Source: Pictodentalium vernedei
Lineage: Eukaryota > Mollusca > Scaphopoda > Dentaliida > Dentaliidae
Direction: 5' to 3'
Assembly (NCBI GenBank): GCA_031216915.1
Contig: CM062295.1
Location: 178,388,927 to 178,452,926, forward strand
Length of the DNA: 64,000 bases
The position numbers were made by a program, and so were the translations under genes. The notes below the pieces were generated by a model, which searched no databases, was not told the DNA's origin, and saw only the letters and a program-made list of their open reading frames with translations. Below are positions 11,812-21,688 of this stretch, piece after piece. Numbering within the stretch: the stretch's first letter is position 1; every line of letters starts with the position of its first letter.

Positions 11812-13677
11812 AACAAGAGGCCCCAAGGGGCCTAAGAGCGCTCACCTGACATTGACAACTATCAACCAAGGGTCCTGATTTGAACAAACTTGCATCTACC
11901 CCATTACGAAAGCCAAATACCAAATATCAAAACATTTTGACAAGTTGATCTGAAAAAAAAATTTCTTTTAAATATTTCTCATGTTGAACTAAGTTATAAT
12001 TTGGACTCCCATAAGGAGCCCAAATATGAACTCAGGGACTTGGCTTTAACAAATTTGAATCTCACCTTCCTAACAATACAGTATACCAAATATCAAAAGA
12101 TTCTTACAGGTGGATGTGAAGAAGATGATTTTTAAAGAATGTTCCCCATATTGAACTAACTTACAATTCAGTCTCCCACAGGGATCCCAGATATGGACTC
12201 TGAGACTTGGCGTGAACAAACTTGAATCACACCTCTCCAAGGATGTTGTATACCAAATATCAAAACATTCCGACTGCTGGATCTGAACAAGAAGATTTTT
12301 AAAGAAAATTCCTCATATTGAACTAAGTTATAATTTGGGCTCCCACAGGGAGCCCAAATATTAACCGAGGAACTCGATTTGAACAAATTTGAATCTGGCC
12401 ATCTTAAAGATGATGTATACCAAATATGAGAGGATTCTGACTGGTGGATCTGAAGAAGAAGATTTTTAAAGAAATTTCCTCATATTGCACTAAGTTAGTG
12501 AAAGTGTCAATGACACTGTAGCTCAACTTGTGTAAGACATGTACATGTATAGTATGTGACACAGCAATGACACAGGTAATGACCTGATAACAAAGGTACA
12601 TGTAAAGTATTGTAACAGTCTGTACATAAATGCTGACCGTAGCCTGTAACAAATGTGTAGGTAAAGTATTGTAAAGGTGGGCGACAGTTAGATGCTAAAC
12701 TAGAAAAGAAATCTTTGAGTCCCAGAGTGGGTCTGACTGAACCCAAAAATATTTGTTCTCATAGCACAGTGATAACAAAGGCACACAAAAACACTTGTTC
12801 CTGTCCCAAGGTGATAACAAAGGTGCCTAAGAAGTTTTTGAAGATCGGTACATAAATACAGCCTCTAGCCCGAGCCATATTGACATGTGCACTTACTGTG
12901 TATAAGTACCACTGAATACATCAAAGTTCATCTAATTTGCATAATTTCAGCACAAGAAAAAAACCTGTATTATATGTGATGTATTCCATGTTACTAAACA
13001 TTCAGACAAAATTTATTCGAATCAGAACTTTCATACAGAAGTTCTGTACAAAAAACTGATTGCACAAACTAAGGTACAAAATGGCTGCTGGTGGCCATCT
13101 TAAATTTTGGACCGCACCCAAAAACATCTGTTCTTGTCCCTCGGTGATAACAAAGGTACTCAAGAAGTTTCGTAAAGATCGGTTCATAAATACGGCCTCT
13201 AGCCCGAGCCATATTGAATTGTTGATCGACAGCCGGAGAGACAGACAGACGTTGGGCAATGGCATAACCTCAAATTTGACTTATGTCACAGTTGAGCTAA
13301 AAATAAGCTCCCATAGGGAGCCCAAATATTAACCGAAGAACTCGTTTTGAACAAACTTGAATCCCCATTGCCCAGAGTGTTAAAAAATGCTGACTCAGCA
13401 CTTTTTCAAAGTCCTGAAAAAGTACCCTATGATAAAACTGATGGCAATTTTTTTGTGGACCATTCCATTCTGTTGGTCCTAAGGAAGCTTCACACCAAAT
13501 AAGAATTCTCATTGCCATGCAGTTTCGGAGATATGGGTGTTTGAAATTTTTTCTATTTTTAGCTCCTGTGGTTCCCACGGGGCATTTTGAAAAAAATGTT
13601 TTGGCATACATCAAGTACTTATGACCCATTAATACTTCATATCAAATTTGGTTCAAATAGGCCTCTCAGTTTGGAAA
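11812..13677. repeat. Repeat R1, left part of copy 2
   Basis: Begins AACAAGAGGCCCCAAGGGGC followed by CTAAGAGCGCTCACCTGAC, then several ~170-bp units (near 11,870, 12,030, 12,195, 12,360), a nested repeat R2 at 12,499-13,296, and a final part (13,300-13,677) that aligns with 1,470-1,854 of copy 1. Element B interrupts at 13,678. The full repeat resumes at 27,827 and ends at about 28,194. Confidence 0.78.
12499..13296. repeat. Repeat R2 nested inside R1
   Basis: Interrupts an R1 unit between GCACTAAGTTA and GCTCCCATAGGGAGCCC. Its ends contain TAGCTCAACT (near 12,519) and AGTTGAGCTA (near 13,284), which are inverted relative to each other. It contains two copies of a block reading GGTGATAACAAAGGT...AAGATCGGT...CTCTAGCCCGAGCCATATTG (12,760-12,885 and 13,135-13,215) and a short CAGACAGAC microsatellite near its right end. 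Non-coding. Confidence 0.6.
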
Positions 13678-13905
13678 GTTGAAAAATTTATAGTAATTTA
13701 TATATTTTTTATACTTACCAATGACCCAGACTTAGCTGGTGCTAACTCTAACAAAACCAGGGCCAAACACAAATTTTGCCCCCCAATCCCCAAAATTTGC
13801 ATCAAAAACCAAAAGAAATCATGTCCTATAGGACCTCCATACTTCGCCCCTACTGCGCATGCGCAGTGTCAAGGACGTCCCGAAATTGGCACCAATTATC
13901 ATTCT
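13678..13905. repeat. Element B left inverted terminal repeat
   Basis: Left tip GTTGAAAAATTTATAG, then the shared repeat up to ATCATTCT. Contains the palindrome TGCGCATGCGCA at 13,854-13,865. Pairs with 20,490-20,692. Confidence 0.88.
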
Positions 13906-13980
13906 TACTGGCAGTGCCTGGTCAGCGCTATGTACTCAGCGGGGAGGCAAGAGTTCCCAACTCCTGGGAGGGCCATCCCC

Positions 13981-14062
13981 GTCTGGGTCATTGGTAAGTA
14001 TAAAAAATATATAAATTACTATAAATTTTTTAACATTTTTATACTGTACCAATGACCCAGAC
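13981..14062. repeat. Element B internal complementary region
   Basis: 82 bp with the same design as in the other copies: reverse complement of the left tip, AAC join, reverse complement of the right tip. It lies between the left terminal repeat and the recombinase 3' end. Confidence 0.88.
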
Positions 14063-14559
14063 TTAGCTGAATAGTAAAAAGGCTGGAGGGCCTAGGACAT
14101 AGAGGAAAATCCAATAAGCTCAACTATACAATAAAGAGGTAACCCCTTAAGGAGAAAAGGAGTATTAGGCTTTACATGTATCTTTCTTATTTAATATTAA
14201 ATTAGAAAGATACAATACCCTTTATAATTGAGCACAATAACATTCATGTTCTCTATTAACATCCAGTATAACCCTTATACTAATTATTTTTAAAGTAAGC
14301 CAATAAATAAAGTAGTCCAGAGAATTGAGACTCTTTATAATCTTTTAAAAGTGTCCGAGTATTGTATATTAAAGCCCGTTTGACACTTGACATATACAAA
14401 TGCTTCACACCGAGCTACACTTTAAAAATATGACATGAATGAATTTTAACATTAATATTACACTTTAAAACCATCCCGGAAGCGACTCAGAAATACTGAC
14501 TTTGGAGGAGGCATTCCCTTGCTTTTCACTATAAAGCAGGTGACCTAAGGGAACACCCG

Positions 14560-14579
14560 CCCCCCCCCCCCCCCCCCCC
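14560..14579. repeat. C20 homopolymer downstream of element B recombinase
   Basis: A run of 20 C (G on the element's sense strand) about 100 bp past the recombinase stop. The same site carries 12-22 C in A, C, D, E and F. Confidence 0.9.
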
Positions 14580-14676
14580 TTCCCCTTGCCCTGGGTCAAA
14601 TAGCCCAGAGCGAAGAGGGCAGCTGGACGGAGTCACTGCCGGAACAGAAAGCCTGCATAACTATAGTTGCAACTGT

Positions 14677-16784
14677 TTAGTGGACGACATTCTGAGCAAC
14701 AGATAATGGACCTAAACAATGCAGGTCTCCAGAAATGGACTCAATATTTCTGAGATAAAAATTCGTGAATGTGGATGGCTGAGACCAATAAGCAGCCTTC
14801 ATTAAGTCTGTAATAGCAATACTATTAGCATAAGCCCAAGAAGTAGCAAGAGCTCTTACTTCATGAGCGGAAATCTTAAGCACAGACTGCTGAGAAGAAG
14901 ATAACTCTCATAAGCAGTACGGATAGTTAATTGAATCCATCTAGCAATAGAATGGACCGAAATGTCCCTTCTATTAGGCATCAAAGACAGAAAGAAACGT
15001 TTCCGTCCCTTTCTGATAAACTGAGATCTCTGTTTATAGATACGTAACGCTCTAACAGGACAGAGTAAAGGCCTACGCCCGTCTGAAGACGGAAGAGCCT
15101 TAATAACAATAGGTTCCGGATATTTATTAGGAGCCTGATTCTTAGCTAAAAAACCCACATTAGTAGTGAAGGTGATAGTGTTCCCGACACTACGATAGTG
15201 AGAATCATCCACCGACAGTGCATGAAGCTCACTGACTCTTCTAGCAGAAGAGAAAGCTAAGAGAAAAGCTGTCTTATAAGATAAGAATTTGAAATCTACT
15301 GTCCCAAGAGGTTCAAATGGCTTTTCCTTCAATTTAAGAAGAACCCAAGCTGAATTCCATTTAGGAATTAATCTAAGAGTTCTGGGTCTATTTATCGAGA
15401 AGTTTCTAACCAACTTAGATAAAGAGACATTAGATCCAATTTGTAAACTATCATGATGTGCATAGGTATCAGATAACATAGACCTATAACCCTTAATAGT
15501 AACAGGCTGCAGTTTGATTTCGTCAAACAAGTATACTAGAAAGTTTGCAATGTCTGGTATAGAGGGATCGAAAATATCTACAGAATGATCCCTACACCAA
15601 CGACGAAAAACCTTCCACTTAGCCGCATAGTTTAGCGAAGAGGAGGTCCTCCTACAGTTAGAAATCGCATCCACTGCTCGTCCTGTAAAGTGCTTGCCAT
15701 GCAAGAAGGACCGCACAACGGAAAAACGTGAAGGTTGAGACCTTGCGGGTTGTGATGGAGTTGGCGCGATTTCCCCTGCGAAAGAAGATCCTCTCGTGGA
15801 GGAAGCTTTCGCGGTAGGTCCCACAACAGACACCTGAGTAGATTTATCCACGGTCTCTGTGGCGACAGAGATGCTACCAACAGAATCTTGCATTGAGATT
15901 GTTTTATCTTTAGCAATACTTGCTGAATTAACGGTGCTGGAGGATACGCATATCCTATCATTCCGTCCCAAGGGATCGACAGAGCGTCTACTGCAAATGC
16001 TCTTGGATCCGGACACGGAGACACATACGTCTGCAACTGATTGTTGAGATGTGTCGCAAATAAGTCTATCACTGGCCGTTCCCATTGGTAGCAAATCTGA
16101 TTGAATACTTGTTTGTTGAGAGTCCACTCCGACGGCAACAAGCGACCCTTTCGTGAAAGGGAGTCTGCTAGCACATTCAGACGACCCGGTATGTGACGGA
16201 CCGAAAGAAGAACCTGATGTTCTAGCGCAAACAGAAGGATTCTTTCCGTTAGATTGAACAACGGAACTGAATGAGTGCCTCCCTGATTCTGTATATACGC
16301 CACTACTGGCGTATTGTCGGATAGGATTTGGACATGAGCATTGTGAATAATGTCCATCCAATGACGTAACGCAAGCCAAATTGACATCATTTCCTTGATG
16401 TTTATGTGCTTGCCCAGGAATTGCGGATCCCAAAGACCCTGGCATCTCGAATCCTTTGGGATCAATGATGCACCCCAACCTGTTTGACTGGCATCCGTCA
16501 TAATGGTAAAACTCGGATCCGGCAACTGCAGCGGAACTCCTTGAGTTAACCACTGAATGTTTGCCCAAGTCTAAATCTCTTGTTTCACTTGATCTGACAA
16601 GAGAACATCTACGTCGAGCGAATGAATTTTCACACTCCAATTCTGAGTCAAGAAAATTTGGAGAGGACGCGTGCGTAACCGCCCCATCGGAATGAGATCC
16701 GCAGCAGCTCCGCACAGACCTATCAGTCTCATAAATTCTCTCGCTGTGACTTTGTCTGCATGCAGACAATAGTGAGCGTAACAA
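14677..16784 (-). pseudogene. Tyrosine recombinase of element B, frameshifted near its C-terminus
   Basis: A 642-codon frame (14,856-16,784) carries the recombinase core: the N-terminal DNA-binding region (SFLHGKHFTGRAVDAISN), the first catalytic Arg in SSARRVSELHAL and the downstream sheet region. A small indel near 14,905 relative to element C shifts the frame, so the HEVRALATSWA box and the tyrosine segment NFYLRNI lie in a separate frame (14,677-14,883). All four catalytic residues are therefore present but not in one protein. The N-terminal half of the frame overlaps RT-RNase H in another frame, as in C. Confidence 0.82.
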
Positions 16785-17640
16785 CTGACTAATTTTGCTC
16801 TGGTTAACGGCAGACGAACGAGATTGTTGTGCGTCTCAAAGCTCATTCCCAGATGTGTGAATGACTTGGACGGCACCAGATCCGACTTCTCCTCGTTTAC
16901 TATAAAACCGAGACATCGGAGCAATAGAAGTAGATTTTGAACATCGTTCTGAAGCGTTAACTTGTTGCCGTACCTCTGAAGAATGTCGTCCAGGTAGGCC
17001 GACGTTACCGCAGACGAATGAGCTCGGAAATAGATCATTACCGAGTTCATTACTCGAGTGAAAGCCCAGGGTGCTAGATTCAATCCGAAGCACATCGCCC
17101 GGAATTGATACACCACTCCTAGGACTGCGAAGCGTAGATACTTTCTGAATGTCGGATGTACCATGACGTGAAAGTACGCATCTTTGAGATCTATGCTTGT
17201 TGCATAATCGTTCACCCGAATACTCGCTCTGACCGACCGAATCGTCTCCATATAAAACTTCGGAGCGACGATCAGCTTGTTTATCCAGCTCAAATCTATG
17301 ACCGGATGGAACGAGCCGTCTGGTTTCGGAACCAGAAACAGATGGCTGTAGAATCCCAGAGTGTCCTGGTTTTCTACGACCTCTACCGCGTTCTTCATTA
17401 AAAGAGACTGCACCTCTGATAACAAAGCGTCTCTTTTCTGCGGATTTGACGGAAGTTGAGTCCACTTTGGACTTCGAGTTAATGGAGGCTTTCGTTTGAA
17501 GGATATCTTTAGACCTTCCGAAGTCACTCCTCTCACCCAAGGGTCGCCGTAATCGACGCCCATTCTTGTGAAAAGCTCGACAACCTTCCGCCAACCGGTA
17601 CGCGATAGAGGTTTAAGCCATCACCTCCTGGACCTGCGAG
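15632..17640 (-). pseudogene. RT-RNase H-methyltransferase-like frame of element B, one nonsense change
   Basis: The reverse transcriptase half is open from 17,563 with the palm motifs (PDGSFHPVIDLS, YLDDIL near 16,980). It stops at 16,571-16,573, where the CAG of QEIQTW in element C is TAG. The frame resumes to 15,632 with RNase H landmarks (IMTDASQTGWGA, IKEMMSIW, LSDNTPVVAYI, NVLADSLSR) and the methyltransferase-like segment ending YAYPP. A single nonsense change separates the two halves, so decay is recent. Confidence 0.85.
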
Positions 17641-19603
17641 GCCTGCGGTAGGAGAAACCACGTCCTCCACGACCCGCACCTCGTCCCGTCGACCTCGGGG
17701 CGTCCGACCGGTTGTCCCGGCCCGAAGGACGTCCCGAACGAGAGTCGCTACCTTGACGGTCTCTCGAATAAGACCAAGAGGACGCACCGGAACCTCTATA
17801 GGAACCTCTCTTGGGCGCATTAGACCCAGAAGTGCCTGTCTTATTCTTGTCTGCCGTATCCGACTTCTTAGAAGCAGATTTGAACAACAGAGAATCCGAA
17901 GCTTTCTTTGTAATTTTATCATAAATAGCAGAAAGCTTGCCGTCAAAGAGAAGTTCTCCAGAGACCGAAGCGACTCTGAGAGAGTTCTTCACCTTAGTAT
18001 CCACGAGTATGGATGTAGCTAGGGCTGCGTCACGTCTAACCAACTCCAGGTTTGCAACTGAAAGGGCGGAGTTACACGTGGAATAAGCTACTGCCCTTGA
18101 AAGAAATCTTAAAGAGGACGGTTGGAATAGAAGCCGACGACGGTAATGATAGCTCTAAGTCTTCCGCCTCGTCGTCCATACGCAGAGGAACTCTCGGAAT
18201 ATCCTGTCCTGCCATGTCGAATTTATTCCTTGCATTAATGAAAGGCAGGTTGAGAGTTTTAGCGGACAAGAAACCTGCTTTCCCCGTTCTGGAAGCAAGT
18301 TTAAATATAGCGTCGTTCAATAATTCAAATGTTCTTGCAACATTATTGGACTGCGACGGAAACTCGGGAGCGATGTCCCTGAACCGCTCAAAAATTCAGA
18401 GTCCAATGACGCTATAATCCTCTTGTCCGGAAGCGCAGCAGTCTGGCCCGACGGAACAACTTGAGGGAGAAAGTGCCAGATGAAGTCCACGGCAGCTTTA
18501 TGTTGTTCTGAAAGGGATAGCTCCAAATCATCCGTATCCCTTTCACCATCCGGTCGGACCTCACGATGCTCCCGGTCGTCCGCCCCCGATGCTTCGGCGG
18601 AGCGTACCAACCCAGCGCCGTCGGATAATTCCCGATCCGACACCGTTTCTGTCGGCTGCTGGGATGCTGCGATAAGCTGTGCTATCTGCACAAGTATGTC
18701 CGGCGTCAAGACCTGCGGTGGCGCAGTCTTTCGCTGCTTCGCCGAGGGCAGCTCCGCATCAGATGGCTCCCGCATACTTTTCCTATGCGAACGTCCGGAG
18801 TCCATCGGTCTCGTGTCCCTGGCTGCCGGATGGTGTGACCTGGTCGCCGAAGGATCCCTGATCGGCGAAGCTGGTAAGATATCGGCGGTCACGCAGCCAA
18901 GGTGCGGTCGTGTGCGCTGACGAGAAGAAGAAGCCTGAGCAGTCTCCGCGGACTGCCTATACAACGGAGCATCCCGAGCGACGGACGTATGCTCCGCTTG
19001 CGACACATTTTGTACCACAACATCTGGTCCCAGATGTTGTTGTACGAGAGAGGGGCCTCTCTCGCTCGCGGCCCGGCTGGACCTGGACGAGCTAGGAACC
19101 GGACTCAAAGGCTTCCTCCGATCTCGCCTACTATCCGCCGTCACTGGGTGTGCACGTTGAATGTTTATAGTGCTCTCATCACCCAACATTTCCTCCTGGA
19201 CCGCATCGGACGAACCCGGCTGCCGAACCATTCGGTGAATGGACGCTACACCGGGCGAGCTAGCGGACGACATTTGTTTAATCTCCATGAGCACTTTTGC
19301 CGCTAGCTCTGTATTCATTTGTGACGACGGAAGCGCACTTGCAGAAGATAACATGGAAACATCATCCTGTTCTTGTTCCTCTGAAATAGAAACTGAGAAA
19401 GTAGAGTGACCTTGCGGAGAAAGAGCCGGCATAGCCCTTTCTCCAGTAACAACATACCGTGACACACGTTTCCAATGTTTGTCATCCCAATATTGACATA
19501 CAGAACAGGGATTAGTGCGAGAACACTGACTACAATTAATACAATGATCATGAAAGTCAGAGGAAGATTTCTTCCCATTACAATTTTAACAATATCCTTT
19601 CAT
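17621..19603 (-). pseudogene. Gag of element B (early stop, frameshifts, small deletion)
   Basis: Collinear with the element C gag. Codon 6 after the ATG at 19,601-19,603 is TAA (19,586-19,588) where C has TCA. The frame shifts again near 19,470 and 18,315, and about 130 bp present in C are missing near 18,105. The longest open part (18,317-19,465) carries the Ser/Pro/Arg-rich middle region, and 17,621-18,043 the Arg/Gly/Ser-rich basic tail. Not translatable as one protein. Confidence 0.85.
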
Positions 19604-20489
19604 TGTGAAAAGTCAACAACAAGTCCTAGTTACTCGCACAAACCCCTGACACAAAGATACATAATAACATGATCCATAAATAATGAAAAAACAATTGCAA
19701 AACAAAATAATTTTGAAAAAATATTTTTTCAGCGAAGCCCAAGTTTCTGAAAAGTAACGTTGAGCCCCGATGGATCCGATGGCCAAGTGTGGTCAAAAAT
19801 TTTAGATTTATATTAAATAATTAATGAGACACTTACGGATAATAGAAATGTATCTTATAATGAGATAAACTACACCAAAGGCAAACAACCCCCCTCAAAA
19901 AAGGCTGTTGCCAATGTAAACAAACAGTGTAAAACACCAGAAAACATGACTCCAGGCACTGAAAAAACTGGCCCGAAATCAGTCATCAAAATTACACTCT
20001 ATCTGATGCAAGACAGAGACTCCCAGGGGAGAATCTGCAGAACATCAGATGGAAGATGCAGAACACAACGTTTATACACCCATGGGTGAAAACGTAACTA
20101 TGGGGAAAATAACAGAAAACATTCTGTAACCAAGCAACTCTCCCAAGAGAATTTTAGAAATGAACTTTCTCAAAAATATGCCAAAAGCATGGGAGAATTG
20201 CAAGGGGGGACTTAGAAGGCCAGGGGAGAGGAAACACTGAATAAGCAGTGCAACATTTTAGCAAGAATGACAACAAGAGGCCCATGCCTCGAAAATAGGC
20301 AACTTAACATAATTTCATAAAAAATTTTAAGTACAGCCCTGATTATTTTTTGTCACTCCTTTTTCCTCTCCTCCTTCTATATCCTCCTTAGAATCACCAT
20401 TTCTCCAAAAATTACGTGTCTGGCATCCTTTAAACTGAGATTTACAAGCACAAAGATCAGTGAGATGTTGACTGATGAAGGGCCAAACA
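19604..20489 (-). other. Leader (5' untranslated) region of element B
   Basis: AT-rich, no gene. Near-identical in order to the leader of C, including the C-rich patch CCCCCCTCAAAAAAGG near 19,890 and the GAGAGGAAACACTGAATAAG stretch near 20,235. Confidence 0.65.
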
Positions 20490-20692
20490 GAAAATGATAA
20501 TTGGCGCCAATTTCGGGACGTCCTTGACACTGCGCATGCGCAGTAGGGGCGAAGTATGGAGGTCCTATAGGACATGATTTCTTTTGGTTTTTGATGCAAA
20601 TTTTGGGGATTGGGGGGCAAAATTTGTGTTTGGCCCTGGTTTTGTTAGAGTTAGCACCAGCTAAGTCTGGGTCATTGGTACAGTAAAAAAAT
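20490..20692. repeat. Element B right inverted terminal repeat
   Basis: Pairs with 13,678-13,905. Carries TGCGCATGCGCA at 20,531-20,542. Ends ACAGTAAAAAAAT, directly followed by the GTT of element C with no host DNA between. Confidence 0.9.
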
Positions 20693-20920
20693 GTTAAAAA
20701 ATTTATAGTAATTTATATATTTTTTATACTTACCAATGACCCAGACTTAGCTGGTGCTAACTCCACAAAAACCAGGGCCAAACACAAATTTTGCCCCCCA
20801 ATCCCCAAAATTTGCATCCAAAACAAAAAGAAATCATGTCCTAAAGGACCTCCATAGTACGACTCTACTGCGCATGCGCAGTGACGCAGTCGTCCCGAAA
20901 TTGGCGCCAAATATCATTCT
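20693..20920. repeat. Element C left inverted terminal repeat
   Basis: A 38-nt left-only tip (20,693-20,730) plus 190 bp identical to the reverse complement of 27,625-27,814. Confidence 0.93.
20869..20880. promoter_or_regulatory. NRF1-like palindrome in left terminal repeat
   Basis: TGCGCATGCGCA, a full match to the animal NRF1 consensus YGCGCAYGCGCR. The same palindrome is in the right repeat of C and in most other terminal repeats of the window. Use as a promoter element is inferred, not shown. Confidence 0.5.
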
Positions 20921-20994
20921 TACTGGCAGTGCCTGGTCAGCGCTATGTACTCAGCGGGGAGGCAAGAGTTCCCAACTCAGGGAGGGCCATCCCC

Positions 20995-21076
20995 GTCTGG
21001 GTCATTGGTAAGTATAAAAAATATATAAATTACTATAAATTTTTTAACATTTTTATACTGTACCAATGACCCAGAC
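20995..21076. repeat. Element C internal complementary region
   Basis: 54 nt equal to the exact reverse complement of 20,693-20,746, followed by 28 nt equal to the reverse complement of 27,799-27,826. The AAC at the join matches the GTT between the ends of a circular form. Confidence 0.93.
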
Positions 21077-21573
21077 TTAGCTGAATAGTAAACAGGCTGG
21101 AGGGCCTAGGACATAGAGGAAAATCCAATAAGCTCAATTATAAAATAAAGAGGTAACCCCTTAAGGAGAAAAGGAGTATTAGGCTTTACATGTATCTTTC
21201 TTATTTAATATTTAAATTAGAAAGATACACTACCCTTAATAATTGAGCACAATAACATTCATGTTCTCTATTAACATCCAGTATAACCTTTATACTAATT
21301 ATTTTTAAAACAAGCCAATAAATAAAGTAGTCCAGAGAATTGAGACTCTTTATAATCATTTAAAAGTGTCCGAGTATTGTATATTAAAGCCCGTTTGACA
21401 CTTGACATATACAAATGCTTCACACCGAGCTACACTTTAAAAATAAGACATGAATGAAATTAAACATTAATATTACACTTTAAAACCATCCCGGAAGCGA
21501 CTCAGAAATACTGTCTTGGAGGAGGCATTCCCTTGCTTTTCACTATAAAGCAGGTGACCTAAGGGAACACCCG

Positions 21574-21591
21574 CCCCCCCCCCCCCCCCCC
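21574..21591. repeat. C18 homopolymer downstream of element C recombinase
   Basis: G18 on the sense strand, about 100 nt past the recombinase stop, flanked by conserved AAGGGAACACCCG and CTTCCCCTTGCCCTGGGTCA. Confidence 0.9.
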
Positions 21592-21688
21592 TTCCCCTTG
21601 CCCTGGGTCAAATAGCCCAGAGCGAAGAGGGCAGCCGGACGGAGTCACTGCCGGAACAGAAAGCCTGCATAACTATAGTTGCAACTGT

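Larger units (their letters stand above)
13678..20692 (-). mobile_element. DIRS element B (nearly complete, several lesions)
   Basis: A 7.0-kb DIRS1-type element in R1 copy 2. It starts GTT at 13,678 and its right tip (ACAGTAAAAAAAT) abuts the GTT of element C at 20,693. All three reading frames are recognisable but each is broken at least once. Its two terminal repeats match each other almost perfectly and belong to a different sequence variant from those of C (GTGTCAAGGACGT in B, GTGACGCAGTCGT in C). Confidence 0.92.

Noticed and set aside
20995-21076. Internal complementary region read as a transcription terminator hairpin
   Set aside because: Its arms match the element's two ends exactly, which the DIRS circle-junction model explains; a bacterial-type terminator makes no sense in an animal genome.
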